Assembly: GCF_006440735.1 (NCBI RefSeq)
Contig: NZ_VFUA01000014.1
Coordinates: 26,663 to 90,662, forward strand
DNA: 64,000 nucleotides
Direction: 5' to 3'
Source: Mesorhizobium sp. B2-7-1
GTDB lineage: Bacteria; Pseudomonadota; Alphaproteobacteria; Rhizobiales; Rhizobiaceae
In this document: in pieces, positions 33,808-42,312 of the stretch
How positions within the stretch are numbered: position 1 is the first letter of the stretch
Layout: each line of letters begins with the position of its first letter
Position numbers and translations under genes: made by a program
The notes under the pieces: generated by a model
The model's database searches: none
What the model was told of the DNA's origin: nothing
What the model saw: the letters and a program-made list of their open reading frames with translations, nothing else

Positions 33808-34788
33808 TTGGAAGCCATGCAAGCGCGAAAATTCGACAGTCTCGTGCCTGAAACACCGCTCGACCAAGCGGAAGCAAAGCGGCTGCAACGCAATCTTGCG
33901 TCTGACCACAATTTGACGGTTGTTCCTGTCCGCAAGCCCGGCAGGTGGATCGCCGGGGCCATAATGGCAGCAGTGGCGATATGGCTGACGTATGGAATAG
34001 TCACCAATCCCAACTTTGAATGGGACGTCGTCCTCGCGAACCTGTTTGAGCCGGTTGTCCTGCAAGGACTCGGGTTGACGCTTTGGCTGACCGTTGCCGC
34101 AATGGGCATTGGAATTGTGCTGAGCGTCATTCTCGCGGTCATGCGGATTTCCGAGAACCCTTTTCTCAGCATCCCGGCCGGACTTTACCTTTGGTTCTTC
34201 CGCGGAACACCGATCCTCGTGCAGCTCATTTTCTGGTACAATCTCGCATTTCTGATACCCGAAATTGTCATCGGAATACCCTTCGGTCCGACCTTCTTCA
34301 GAGGTTCGGCCAACGATCTGATTACACCCTATTCCGCCGCCCTGCTCGGCCTCGGCCTCAACGAGGGCGCGTATATGGCGGAGATCGTCCGCGCCGGCAT
34401 CATGTCGGTGGATCAAGGGCAACAGGAAGCTGCTCGGGCGCTGGGAATGCGGCCGGGACAGATTCTGAGGCGGATCGTTCTCCCGCAGGCAGTACGCGTC
34501 ATCGTACCGCCGACCGGCAATGAGACGATCGGGATGCTGAAGATGACATCGCTGGTCAGCGTCATCGCGCTATCCGACCTCCTCTATTCGGTCCAGACGA
34601 TCTCGTCCCGTACCTTCCAGACCATTCCGCTGCTGCTCGTCGCCTGCGTTTGGTATCTGGCCATAACCTCTGTGATGACGGCGATACAGGGACGGATAGA
34701 GAAGCGGTTTGCCCGGGGAAACCGCACGGTGACGACATCCTGGTCGAGAAGAATGTTCGGCGGCTCAGTCACAAGGAATCCGAAATGA
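33808..34788 (+). CDS. Amino-acid ABC transporter permease (HisM family, extended N-terminus)
   Basis: 326 residues from a TTG at 33808, which has GGGAGG at correct spacing; an ATG three codons later is the alternative. About 75 residues precede the conserved domain, including one extra membrane segment ([19 protein letters not shown]). Then come [38 protein letters not shown] and the EAA loop [20 protein letters not shown] single permease gene implies a homodimer. Its last codons overlap the ATPase start (ATGA). Confidence 0.9.
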   Translation: MEAMQARKFDSLVPETPLDQAEAKRLQRNLASDHNLTVVPVRKPGRWIAGAIMAAVAIWLTYGIVTNPNFEWDVVLANLFEPVVLQGLGLTLWLTVAAMGIGIVLSVILAVMRISENPFLSIPAGLYLWFFRGTPILVQLIFWYNLAFLIPEIVIGIPFGPTFFRGSANDLITPYSAALLGLGLNEGAYMAEIVRAGIMSVDQGQQEAARALGMRPGQILRRIVLPQAVRVIVPPTGNETIGMLKMTSLVSVIALSDLLYSVQTISSRTFQTIPLLLVACVWYLAITSVMTAIQGRIEKRFARGNRTVTTSWSRRMFGGSVTRNPK

Positions 34789-35549
34789 CAATGCCCATGG
34801 TCTCCGCCGTTCAGGTGGGCAAGAGCTTTGGCGCGCTCCAGGTCCTCAAGGGAATTGATTTCGATGTCGAACTCGGAGAGGTCGTGTGCCTGATCGGCCC
34901 TTCCGGTTCAGGCAAGTCGACTTTGCTCAGGTGTATCAATCATCTGGAGAAGATCGATTCCGGCGCGCTCTATGTCGATGGCGACCTGGTGGGATACCGC
35001 CGCAGGAGCGATCGACTTCACGAACTCAAGGAAAGCGAAATCTCCGTCAGGCGATCCAACATCGGCATGGTCTTCCAGCGCTTCAATCTGTTTGCCCATA
35101 TGACAGCGCTGCAGAACGTGATCGAGGCCCCCATCCTGGTTCAAAAGCGCCCACGCAAGGAGGTTGTCGCCGAGGCGATCGCGCTTCTCGAACGGGTCGG
35201 GCTGGGCAACAGGCTCGATGCATATCCCGATCAGCTTTCCGGAGGGCAGCAGCAGCGGGTGGCGATCGCCCGCGCCTTGGCGATGAAGCCCAAGCTCATG
35301 CTTTTCGACGAGCCGACGAGCGCGCTTGATCCCGAGCTCGTCGGTGAGGTGCTCGACGTGATGCGTTCGCTCGCCGCCGATGGCATGACGATGATCGTTG
35401 TCACCCACGAGATGCGCTTTGCCGAAGAGGTGGCAGACAAGGTCGTATTCATGGACGGCGGGATGGTCGTTGAAGAAGGCCCGCCGAAGCTGATTTTCGG
35501 CGACCCCCGCCAGGAGCGGACACGTGCATTTCTTTCGCGCATCATCTGA
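34785..35549 (+). CDS. Amino-acid ABC transporter ATP-binding protein (GlnQ family)
   Basis: 254 residues. Walker [17 protein letters not shown] near residue 38, Q-loop [17 protein letters not shown], signature [15 protein letters not shown], Walker [21 protein letters not shown], switch region [13 protein letters not shown]. Its start overlaps the permease stop by 4 bp. It completes the SBP-permease-ATPase importer associated with the TPP enzyme. The following 247 bp up to the flavoprotein gene hold no recognisable feature. Confidence 0.94.
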   Translation: MTMPMVSAVQVGKSFGALQVLKGIDFDVELGEVVCLIGPSGSGKSTLLRCINHLEKIDSGALYVDGDLVGYRRRSDRLHELKESEISVRRSNIGMVFQRFNLFAHMTALQNVIEAPILVQKRPRKEVVAEAIALLERVGLGNRLDAYPDQLSGGQQQRVAIARALAMKPKLMLFDEPTSALDPELVGEVLDVMRSLAADGMTMIVVTHEMRFAEEVADKVVFMDGGMVVEEGPPKLIFGDPRQERTRAFLSRII

Positions 35550-35796
35550 ACAGGCGCATGCCGGCCAAAACGGACGCCTGCCACCCGCGGCGATGGCATT
35601 GTCGAAGCGGCGTAGCCGTTCCCGAACTTTCATCCCTTGAGGATGGGGCGTCGCCATCATGAGTCAGTGCGAGCCGCCGAGAATCGTCGCGCTGGCCGGC
35701 GTGCCTTTCAGCACTCGGCAGCGCCGGGTTGCTTTCGTTTGACGGGCAGTCGCGCGGTCGTCGACCTGCCGCCCTTTCAGGCACCTTTCGAACGGC

Positions 35797-37413
35797 TCAG
35801 TCGTTCGCGGAGATGATAGACTTCGCGCAGATGAAGCCCCACGTCATGTTGGGTCCAAGCGTGGTGCCGGCTCCAACCGCCCACGTCCCGAACGGATTAG
35901 CCATCGCCGCGCCCGCGCAATAGAGACCTTCCACCAAGCTTCCATCCGGTCTGAGCACGCGGCCGCCCGCGTCGGTTCGAGGTCCGCCCTTGGTCGAGAC
36001 GATAGTTCGGTTGAATGGAATTGCGAGGAAGGGAGCCTTTTGGATGGGTAACAGGCGGCTTCTCTCGGGACCTGCCTTCGCCGGAGCCGCTACCGTATTC
36101 TCGCGATGAAATTGTTCGTCCACGCCTGAAGCACAGGACGCGTTGAAGCGCTCGATCGCCCGCGCGAGTTCATCAGCCGGCAGTGCGGTCGCTTCGGCTA
36201 GCACCGCGATTGTTTGCCCCTGCCTGATCCAACCCGGATTGCGCGCTGCAAAGTACCTTACGATGGGCGAGTTTTCGAGGAACGCCTGATCGCTGACCAG
36301 CCATGCCGGCAGATGTGCCGGCTGCCCCGTGGAGGGATCGCGTTCATCTATGACTTCGCCCAGGTTGAAACGGTATTCGCTGACGAAACGCCGGCCATGG
36401 CGGTTGACGACAATCGCGTTGGGTTCCTGATGAAAGAAGGAGCTGATGCCGAATGGACGACGTGAGGCGGTCAGTGGCAGGCCTCCGGTGATGTTCGCCT
36501 GATCCATGTGAGCGAGTTCGGCGCCAGCCTCGACAGCGATGCGATGAGAGTCGCCATCATTTCTCGACGGGCTTCCCAGGAAATCGCAATGTCCGGGAAA
36601 ATGCTTTTCCCGCCATTCAGCGTCCCATTCAAATCCACCGGTGGCCAGGACCACTCCCTTGCGGGCCAGGATATTCCGTTTCCGGCCACCTGCCTCGACC
36701 ACCAGCCCTCTCACCCGCCCCTCCTCGACGATCGGGGCGATCGCGCGGGTTTCGAGTGCGATCCGGCAGCCATGATCAAGGCAACCTTTGAGCAACCCTG
36801 TGACGAGAGCGGTTCCCATTCCCCTGGCCCCCGTCAGCCAGCGCCAGAGCAGTTGCGGCCACGTTTTGAAAGCGGCTTCGAGCGGATGGTGGAATGGGTC
36901 GAGTTCAAGCATCTCCTGGAAGGTGAATACATGCGGCAGGGTGGGGGGCTGCAGGAGCCGGGCATATGGCCCGGCCAACTTCCTTCGCAGTATCCCGGGC
37001 GAAAGCATCCGCCCCATATGCAAAGCCCCCGCCTGTTCGAGATAAGGATCGGCCTCCGTGAGTAGCGAGAAGCGCAGGGGTGTCTCTTTTTCGAGAAAAG
37101 CTAGCATGTTCGGAGCGTCATTCACGAAGCTCCGCCAGAGTGCGTCTTCGGTCTCCTTCCAGCCGTCGGGAGCTACAGCCCGGATGTAGGTCAGGGCACG
37201 CTCCCTGTCGTCCGACAGACCCGCGGCGGCGGCACGGTGGTTCGCCGGAACCCATATGGCGGCTCCGGAAATCGCCGTCGTCCCGCCGACGAGACCGGCA
37301 CGTTCGACAATGAGGGTGGATAGCCCCGAGGCGGAAGCATGAAGCGCCGCGGCAAGGCCGGCCGAGCCGGATCCCGCGATAAGGACGTCGCACGCTTCGT
37401 CAGCCGCAACCAT
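35797..37413 (-). CDS. FAD-binding dehydrogenase (fumarate reductase/3-ketosteroid delta-1-dehydrogenase-like)
   Basis: 538 residues. The FAD motif is DVLIAGSGSAGLAAALHASA at residues 9-28, then GGTTAISGAAIWVPAN, the internal GVVLATGGFEWDAEWRE and the C-terminal FAD cap contact AGAAMANPFGTWAVGAGTTLGPNMTWGF, characteristic of KstD-type flavoproteins. Members insert double bonds next to ketones in steroids and other cyclic ketones or reduce fumarate-like substrates. No steroid genes are nearby, so the substrate is open. It is transcribed leftward, converging on the importer operon, and preceded by about 165 bp without features. Confidence 0.88.
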   Translation of the reverse strand: MVAADEACDVLIAGSGSAGLAAALHASASGLSTLIVERAGLVGGTTAISGAAIWVPANHRAAAAGLSDDRERALTYIRAVAPDGWKETEDALWRSFVNDAPNMLAFLEKETPLRFSLLTEADPYLEQAGALHMGRMLSPGILRRKLAGPYARLLQPPTLPHVFTFQEMLELDPFHHPLEAAFKTWPQLLWRWLTGARGMGTALVTGLLKGCLDHGCRIALETRAIAPIVEEGRVRGLVVEAGGRKRNILARKGVVLATGGFEWDAEWREKHFPGHCDFLGSPSRNDGDSHRIAVEAGAELAHMDQANITGGLPLTASRRPFGISSFFHQEPNAIVVNRHGRRFVSEYRFNLGEVIDERDPSTGQPAHLPAWLVSDQAFLENSPIVRYFAARNPGWIRQGQTIAVLAEATALPADELARAIERFNASCASGVDEQFHRENTVAAPAKAGPERSRLLPIQKAPFLAIPFNRTIVSTKGGPRTDAGGRVLRPDGSLVEGLYCAGAAMANPFGTWAVGAGTTLGPNMTWGFICAKSIISAND

Positions 37414-37578
37414 CGGCCTGCCTCCTTACATTCTGCCGCACGAGGTCGGCGGATTACCGCGCCAGCGGACGACGCCTGCAGCCGGATGATCTCGGACCAT
37501 ACCGGCCCCGGATCATCCGGACCTCATCGAAGAGATAGGGCATGACGCCTGAACACGCTTCGGACCCTGAGGTCATGC

Positions 37579-37944
37579 TTAGACCGCGTCTGCCGCTATA
37601 AGCAGCAGCGCCGCCGCGAGTGAGAAATTGACCAGGATCATGTAGAAATGTCGGTCGCGTTCCGTCCCGTTATACATGAACATGTTGTGATATAGCGGGG
37701 TCGCCACCACGAGGAAGGCGATCAGCACAAACACCGCCGGCAATATCCAGTATCCGGCGATCAGCGCCAGGCCTGACAACGCCTGAGCCGCGAACCCGGC
37801 AGCCATGATCGGCGCCGGCAAAAGCCAGCCATAGCTGGTCTTCACTGCAGTGATCCGCTGCTTGAAATGTAGAAAGTGCCGAGCGCCGGCAATCAGGAAA
37901 AAGCCGCCAATGATTACCCGGCCAATCACCTCAAGAGTCGACAC
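37579..37944 (-). CDS. DoxX-like small integral membrane protein
   Basis: 121 residues with four predicted membrane helices (VIGRVIIGGFFLIAGARHFL; APIMAAGFAAQALSGLALIA; ILPAVFVLIAFLVVATPLYH; HFYMILVNFSLAAALLLIAA), the DoxX/SURF4-like layout including the charged GARHF loop after helix 1. The start is taken as GTG at 37942-37944 behind GGAGGGG; an ATG seven codons upstream lacks a good site. DoxX-like proteins are associated with thiosulfate:quinone reduction or redox homeostasis, but many have no known role. It follows about 165 bp after, and in the same direction as, the flavoprotein gene. Confidence 0.72.
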   Translation of the reverse strand: MSTLEVIGRVIIGGFFLIAGARHFLHFKQRITAVKTSYGWLLPAPIMAAGFAAQALSGLALIAGYWILPAVFVLIAFLVVATPLYHNMFMYNGTERDRHFYMILVNFSLAAALLLIAADAV

Positions 37945-38274
37945 TTGCCCCTCCGTGCAAAACAATATTTTTTATACTACATTAATATATCCCTTTAATC
38001 AAGCTTGGGGCCTGCTTTGCCGTTGGAGGATGCCTCACCGCCACTTTCCGAGATCTCAGCCCTATGCGGCGAACGCTAAGACCCTCCTCTTGCGCTGCCG
38101 ATGGTGGAACTCAAAGCCTTGTAAACACTGGAGATCGTCGACAGCTTGATGCCCCAGCAAGGGGGTCGAGTCCGCAGCACTCATCAAAAATATTATTACC
38201 GATAATTTTTAATATGGAAATTGGCCGCGTGTGCGTATAGCAATGTGCTGAGCCGATCAATTGCGGAGGATAGG
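37945..38274. other. 330-bp divergent intergenic region
   Basis: Separates the leftward DoxX-like gene and the rightward glyoxalase gene. Both ends are strongly AT-rich (AATATTTTTTATACTACATT near 37965-37985; AATATTATTACCGATAATTT near 38187-38210), suggesting a promoter/operator at each end. The middle is GC-rich with no recognised feature. Short open frames were inspected and not accepted. Confidence 0.45.
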
Positions 38275-38712
38275 ATGAAGTTCAACCACAGCATGGTGCG
38301 GGTGCGCGATCTGGATGCCGCTCTGGACTTTTACGTGCACAAGCTCGGGCTTGTCGAAGTGAAGCGCATGGAGAACGAAAAAGGCCGCTACACGCTGGTC
38401 TTCCTTTGCGCTCCGAACGACATCGAGGCTCTCGGGGACAACGCGCCTCAGATCGAGCTCACTTACAATTGGGATATCGAGGACTATGGATCGGCCCGGA
38501 ATTTTGGACATTTGGGCCTCGAAGTGGACGACATCTATGCGGTCTGCGAGCGGCTGGTGAGGGGCGGCGTTACGCTGAACCGGCCACCCCGAGATGGTCG
38601 CATGGCGTTTGTCCGGTCGCCCGACCTCATTTCAATCGAGCTGATGCAGAAAGGTGCGCCGCTGGCGCCGGCGGAGCCTTGGGTCACAATGCCTAATTTC
38701 GGCGCCTGGTGA
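38275..38712 (+). CDS. Glyoxalase-fold (VOC) protein, lactoylglutathione lyase-like
   Basis: 145 residues. The first beta-alpha-beta module begins NHSMVRVRDLDAALDFYVHKLGL with the metal-ligand His at position 4, then IELTYNWDIEDYGSARNFGHLGLEVDD, which carries the conserved LTxN motif, Glu and His of GloA, and ends with the IELMQ strand bearing the last Glu. This matches the type I glyoxalase that isomerises the methylglyoxal-glutathione adduct. The ATG at 38275 follows GGAGGATAGG. The C-terminal PWVTMPNFGAW extension is slightly longer than in E. coli GloA. A housekeeping copy presumably lies elsewhere. Confidence 0.87.
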   Translation: MKFNHSMVRVRDLDAALDFYVHKLGLVEVKRMENEKGRYTLVFLCAPNDIEALGDNAPQIELTYNWDIEDYGSARNFGHLGLEVDDIYAVCERLVRGGVTLNRPPRDGRMAFVRSPDLISIELMQKGAPLAPAEPWVTMPNFGAW

Positions 38713-38876
38713 ACCGACCACGCGAAGTCAACAGGCGCAACCCAGCTGGGCCGATCTGACTTTGGGCGCCCTGTCGGGTCGCACCAAAGCTGCGTTCTCC
38801 CTCTTCTGTGATGCGCAGGGAACGATGGGCCTTCCTACCCATCGGCAGCATCACTCAATCAGAGATTGGAATTTTC

Positions 38877-39272
38877 ATGCGCAATAGAATCTTTTCCGGA
38901 GCCCCGTCCGAAGCCATCGCCGGTTACGCAAAAGCCGTCATCGATGGCAGCACCATCTACGTTTCAGGCACGACCGGACGCGATCCCGTCACGAACGAGT
39001 TTCCCGAGGACCCAGCCCAGCAGGCACGAAATGCCCTGTCGTCGATCAACGATACTCTTCGCCAGGCGGGATCGAGCCTGGCCGATGCCATCGTTAGCCG
39101 CGTCTTCGTTACAGACGCCGAGGCGGCATCGTCCGTCATACCGGTTCTTGGTGAGGTCTTTGGCGACATCAGACCGACAAGCACCTTTCTCATCTGCCAG
39201 ATTCCTGCTCCAGGCGCGCGAGTCGAGATCGAGATCACCGCATCCAGATCCGGCTCTGTAGTCCCGGGCTGA
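38877..39272 (+). CDS. RidA/YjgF-family enamine-imine deaminase
   Basis: 131 residues. The family fold is indicated by GYAKAVIDGSTIYVSGTTGRDP at the start, then ALSSINDTLRQAGSSLADAI, and the arginine-containing RPTSTFLICQIPAPGARVEIEITA, where the Arg that binds the carboxylate and the VEIEITA strand are diagnostic. These proteins hydrolyse reactive 2-aminoacrylate and other imines. It faces an amino-acid oxidase-like flavoprotein gene across 230 bp, and a second RidA lies just beyond that, so it may process imines released by the flavoprotein. Confidence 0.9.
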   Translation: MRNRIFSGAPSEAIAGYAKAVIDGSTIYVSGTTGRDPVTNEFPEDPAQQARNALSSINDTLRQAGSSLADAIVSRVFVTDAEAASSVIPVLGEVFGDIRPTSTFLICQIPAPGARVEIEITASRSGSVVPG

Positions 39273-39504
39273 CGGACAATCCCGGAAGCGGATCGCTCCG
39301 CTTCCGCGCTGCATGGCTTACCCCTCCTCTGGTCTGTCCGGCCGAGCTGTTGGGTTGGCAATCGTCATATGAAGCGGCCAAGGCGCCTGCTCATCAGATC
39401 GAGACCAAGATCCGGCTGGGCACGAGCCCGCGACGAGTTCCGGCGAGAGAGACTCCACCGCCCAACACCCTGATCCGCAGTGTTCATCCTGCCTTCGACG
39501 AGAT

Positions 39505-40776
39505 CTAGTTTCTTACGAAGCGCATTGGGGACAAGGCCGAGATATCGACGGGCGACTGCCGGTCCGCCGCGAGCTCCGCGAGAACCTTTCCGGCCATCGG
39601 ACCCGGCCCGAAGCCGTGACCGCTGAACCCTGTTCCGACGAGCATGCCTGGTATCCCTTCGACGGGACCCAGGGCTGGAACGACATCCGGCAATGTGTCG
39701 ATGATCCCCGCCCAGCAGGTCTCGATCTGCAGATCGGCCAAGGTCTTGAAGAGCCGGGAGAATTCGCGGCTTGCCTGCTCCACGCGAAAGAATTCCGGAT
39801 GCGGGTTGTCGCGGCTGGGCGGAAAGTCGGCGACCGGCAAATGCACCCGCAATGGAAAAAGCCGCTTGATCGGCGCAAGGTAATCTATGCGAGCCGCATC
39901 GGGATTGGACTTTCGCGTGGCCTCATACCGCCGCATATGACGCCAGGAATCGAGCCGCAGGTCATATTCACCTCCCGCGACCGATATCAGATAGGCTCCG
40001 TTCAGATCTTGACGGATCCCGGTATGTTGACCCGAGACGCAGGCCGCTATGCGCGGTTCGGGCCTTGCCACCGTCCTTGCGACCGTCGCCCGGATGAACT
40101 CCTGCGGCAGATTCAATCCAGTCTTCCTCAAGAGGGCGGCACTCCCGGCCCCTGCGGCGATGATTACCGTGCCCGCGCGGTAAAGCCGACCGCGGACCTG
40201 AACACCTGAGATTTTTCCAGCGCTGGTTTCTATACGCGTGACCGACTCACCGAAAGCAAATGCCACTCCAGCTCTGAGCGCCGCATCAAAAAATGCCCGG
40301 GTCGCTCGAGCAGGCTCGGCCTTCCCGTCACTAGCCGTGTACATCGCTCCGACCACGCCGCAATCGGTTGCCAGCTGAGGCACCAGCGCGTGGGTTTCCG
40401 CTGCCGACAGCATCCGCGTGTCGAGGCCAAACTCTTCAGCCGCGCGCTGTTGCCAGGCACGCCGGGAAACAAGATCCGCCTCGCTGAACGCCAGAGACAG
40501 GTTCCCGCCTTGTTGCCACCCTACCCGACACCCCAGTTCCGCTTCGAGTTCTTCCCATATCGACAGCGCGCCGATCATCAGCGAAAGCTCTCGAAAGTCG
40601 CGGTTCTGCTGGCGGACAAAGCCGAGGTTGCGGCCGGATTGCGCCGACCCCGGCGCGTCCCGCTCCACAAGCAGGACGCGCATTCCACTCCTGGCGGCAT
40701 AATATGCCGCGGAGCATCCGACGATACCCCCGCCTACAACGATCACATCCCAGTCGCGTGTGGATGTCGCTTCCAT
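39505..40776 (-). CDS. FAD-dependent amino-acid/amine oxidase (DAO family, DadA/SoxB-like)
   Basis: 423 residues. The N-terminal FAD motif is DVIVVGGGIVGCSAAYYAAR, followed by the DAO segment SGRNLGFVRQQNRDFRELSLM; the second dinucleotide contact is GTVIIAAGAGSAALLRKTG near residue 208 and the C-terminal closing motif is GMLVGTGFSGHGFGPGPMAGKVLAEL. Sarcosine-oxidase- and D-amino-acid-dehydrogenase-like enzymes share this pattern; the FSGHGFG box is typical. It oxidises a primary or secondary amine to an imine. Neighbouring RidA proteins on both sides support such an imine product. It probably precedes no partner subunit, unlike the HcnABC-like set at 45 kb. Confidence 0.9.
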   Translation of the reverse strand: MEATSTRDWDVIVVGGGIVGCSAAYYAARSGMRVLLVERDAPGSAQSGRNLGFVRQQNRDFRELSLMIGALSIWEELEAELGCRVGWQQGGNLSLAFSEADLVSRRAWQQRAAEEFGLDTRMLSAAETHALVPQLATDCGVVGAMYTASDGKAEPARATRAFFDAALRAGVAFAFGESVTRIETSAGKISGVQVRGRLYRAGTVIIAAGAGSAALLRKTGLNLPQEFIRATVARTVARPEPRIAACVSGQHTGIRQDLNGAYLISVAGGEYDLRLDSWRHMRRYEATRKSNPDAARIDYLAPIKRLFPLRVHLPVADFPPSRDNPHPEFFRVEQASREFSRLFKTLADLQIETCWAGIIDTLPDVVPALGPVEGIPGMLVGTGFSGHGFGPGPMAGKVLAELAADRQSPVDISALSPMRFVRN

Positions 40777-40891
40777 CAGGCCGCCGCATCACTGCGTTCT
40801 GTAGAGACATCGTTCGGCCGCAGGGCCACCGAGACCTTGGCGGCCATGCCGCGCGCTAAAGACATCTCATCCATCGATAGTTGCTGACCGC

Positions 40892-41248
40892 TCACCGCCA
40901 AGCTGTGACCATGATTTCCACCGTAAGAGCAGGGTCCGCCAAGCGCGACTCCACGCAGGCGCGAACGGGCTTACCGACATCGGCGACCCATGCCTCCCAC
41001 ACAGTGTTGAGCTCGTTGAAAGTAGCGGCGTCGGCCAGCCAGATCTGCGCACTAACGAGATTCGCTTTGCTCGTTCCCGCTTGGGCGAGGTGATGGTCGA
41101 CCCTCTGGAGTATCTCTTTTGTCTGCGCGGCGACCGTGCCCCCGCGCGTCTCGACCGCGGTGAGGCCAGCCAGAAAAACGAAGCCACCCGCCTCCACGGC
41201 AAGGCTCATGCGATTGTTCTCGCCATGTCGAACGATATCGCTGCTCAT
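40892..41248 (-). CDS. RidA/YjgF-family protein
   Basis: 118 residues: SLAVEAGGFVFLAGLTAVE, then the helix TKEILQRVDHHLAQAGTSKANLVSAQIW, and the ACVESRLADPALTVEIMVTAW end, where the Glu replaces the preceding hydrophobic and the Arg before LADP matches the family's carboxylate-binding Arg. It resembles the TdcF/UK114-like subgroup with altered active site. The start is taken at ATG 41246-41248 behind GGTGGGGA, not at the upstream in-frame Mets. It is divergent from the GntR gene and lies 115 bp upstream of the flavoprotein gene in the same direction, so the two may be co-transcribed. Confidence 0.87.
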   Translation of the reverse strand: MSSDIVRHGENNRMSLAVEAGGFVFLAGLTAVETRGGTVAAQTKEILQRVDHHLAQAGTSKANLVSAQIWLADAATFNELNTVWEAWVADVGKPVRACVESRLADPALTVEIMVTAWR

Positions 41249-41282
41249 TCCCCACCTTCCCGCGCCAATGGCTGCTTCAAAT

Positions 41283-41309
41283 TCATATATTACATCAAAA
41301 ATTATATGA
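41283..41309. promoter_or_regulatory. Inverted-repeat candidate GntR operator
   Basis: TCATATATT and AATTATATGA form an imperfect inverted repeat in the region between ridA and gntR. The half-site string CATATATTACA recurs as CATATGATATTACA at 41501-41514, immediately before the GntR start codon, which suggests autoregulation plus control of the leftward RidA gene. Confidence 0.45.
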
Positions 41310-41514
41310 TAGGATAAGTGACTCATAGCCATTGTCAAGCGGTTGGGATTTGCTGTTTGGAGGAAGCGCTATGGGTTCTCGATGATCTCGGATTTCGCAA
41401 GTTTTCTGTAAATTTGCCGCCGATTCCAGCCTCGCAGCGATCTCCGCCAACCAAATGATGCTGGACAATCCGCCCAAACTCGTCGTATCAATCCATCCAA
41501 CATATGATATTACA

Positions 41515-42312
41515 ATGGGGACCGAGAGAGGAATGGCGAACGAACTTCAAAATTCGCAGCCCCTTTACGAGCAGATCAAGTCGGCCATTGAGAAGCGCAT
41601 ACGCGGAGACGAATGGCCTGCCGATTTCCGGGTGCCTTCCGAAGAGTCTCTGGCCGAGGAATTCGGCGCCTCTTCCCTGACGGTACGTCGGGCTCTGCGG
41701 GAGCTTCAGTCGGAAGGCATGCTGGTTCGCATCCAGGGTCGCGGCACCTTCGTCGTAGGCCCCCGGATGCAGTGCGCCATATTTGACCTGCCCGACGTCT
41801 CCGAGGAAATCGCCCTCAGTGGCGGCGTGCATACCAGCGAGGTGCTGTTTCTCGGCTTCGTGCCTCCCGAAAGTCCGTTCGCCGGCATGCTGCCCCTGCC
41901 CTATGACGGACCGGTCTGCCACTCACGCCTGCTCCACAAGGAAGACGGAACGCCGATCCAGATCGAGGACCGCTTCGTCAACCCGGCCGAGGCCCCCGAC
42001 TACCTGAAGCAGGACTTCACCCGCATCACGCCCCACGCCTATCTCCTGCGGGAAACCGAAGTCACCTTTGTCGACAACACGATCCGGGCCATCCGGGCCG
42101 ACGAGGAAAGCAGGCGCGCCCTTGAGATCGACGGCAACCAGCCCTGCCTTCTGCTCGATCGCCGCACGTGGCGCGAGGGCGTGCCCGTCACCCGCAGCCG
42201 CTTCCTCTATCCGGGCGACCGTTACCGGCTGCGCAGTTCGCATGAAGCCACACCGAACCGCGGCGGCAGCACTCAGCAGCGAAGCGCCGCGGCATCCAGG
42301 AGAATCCGATGA
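41515..42312 (+). CDS. GntR-family regulator, HutC subfamily (UTRA domain)
   Basis: 265 residues. The winged HTH is PLYEQIKSAIEKRI...VPSEESLAEEFGASSLTVRRALRELQSEGM, followed by the wing GRGTFVVGP and a C-terminal UTRA chorismate-lyase-like ligand domain (ITPHAYLLRETEVTFVDNTI; LLLDRRTWREGVPVTRSRF). The start at ATG 41515 or 41533 is uncertain; neither has a good ribosome-binding site. Its stop overlaps the UbiD start by 4 bp, so it is the first gene of the operon it presumably controls, with the putative operator just upstream. Confidence 0.9.
   Translation: MGTERGMANELQNSQPLYEQIKSAIEKRIRGDEWPADFRVPSEESLAEEFGASSLTVRRALRELQSEGMLVRIQGRGTFVVGPRMQCAIFDLPDVSEEIALSGGVHTSEVLFLGFVPPESPFAGMLPLPYDGPVCHSRLLHKEDGTPIQIEDRFVNPAEAPDYLKQDFTRITPHAYLLRETEVTFVDNTIRAIRADEESRRALEIDGNQPCLLLDRRTWREGVPVTRSRFLYPGDRYRLRSSHEATPNRGGSTQQRSAAASRRIR

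Noticed and set aside
35770..35795. Shared string GCCCTTTCAGGCACCT at about 35771 and 58880
   Set aside because: Short, partly palindromic, with no extended flanking similarity; insufficient evidence for a second repeat family.
38090..38200. Minus-strand reading GIKLSTISSVYKAL resembling a resolvase HTH tail
   Set aside because: A short stretch only; the competing frame is equally open and no other recombinase residues are found nearby.
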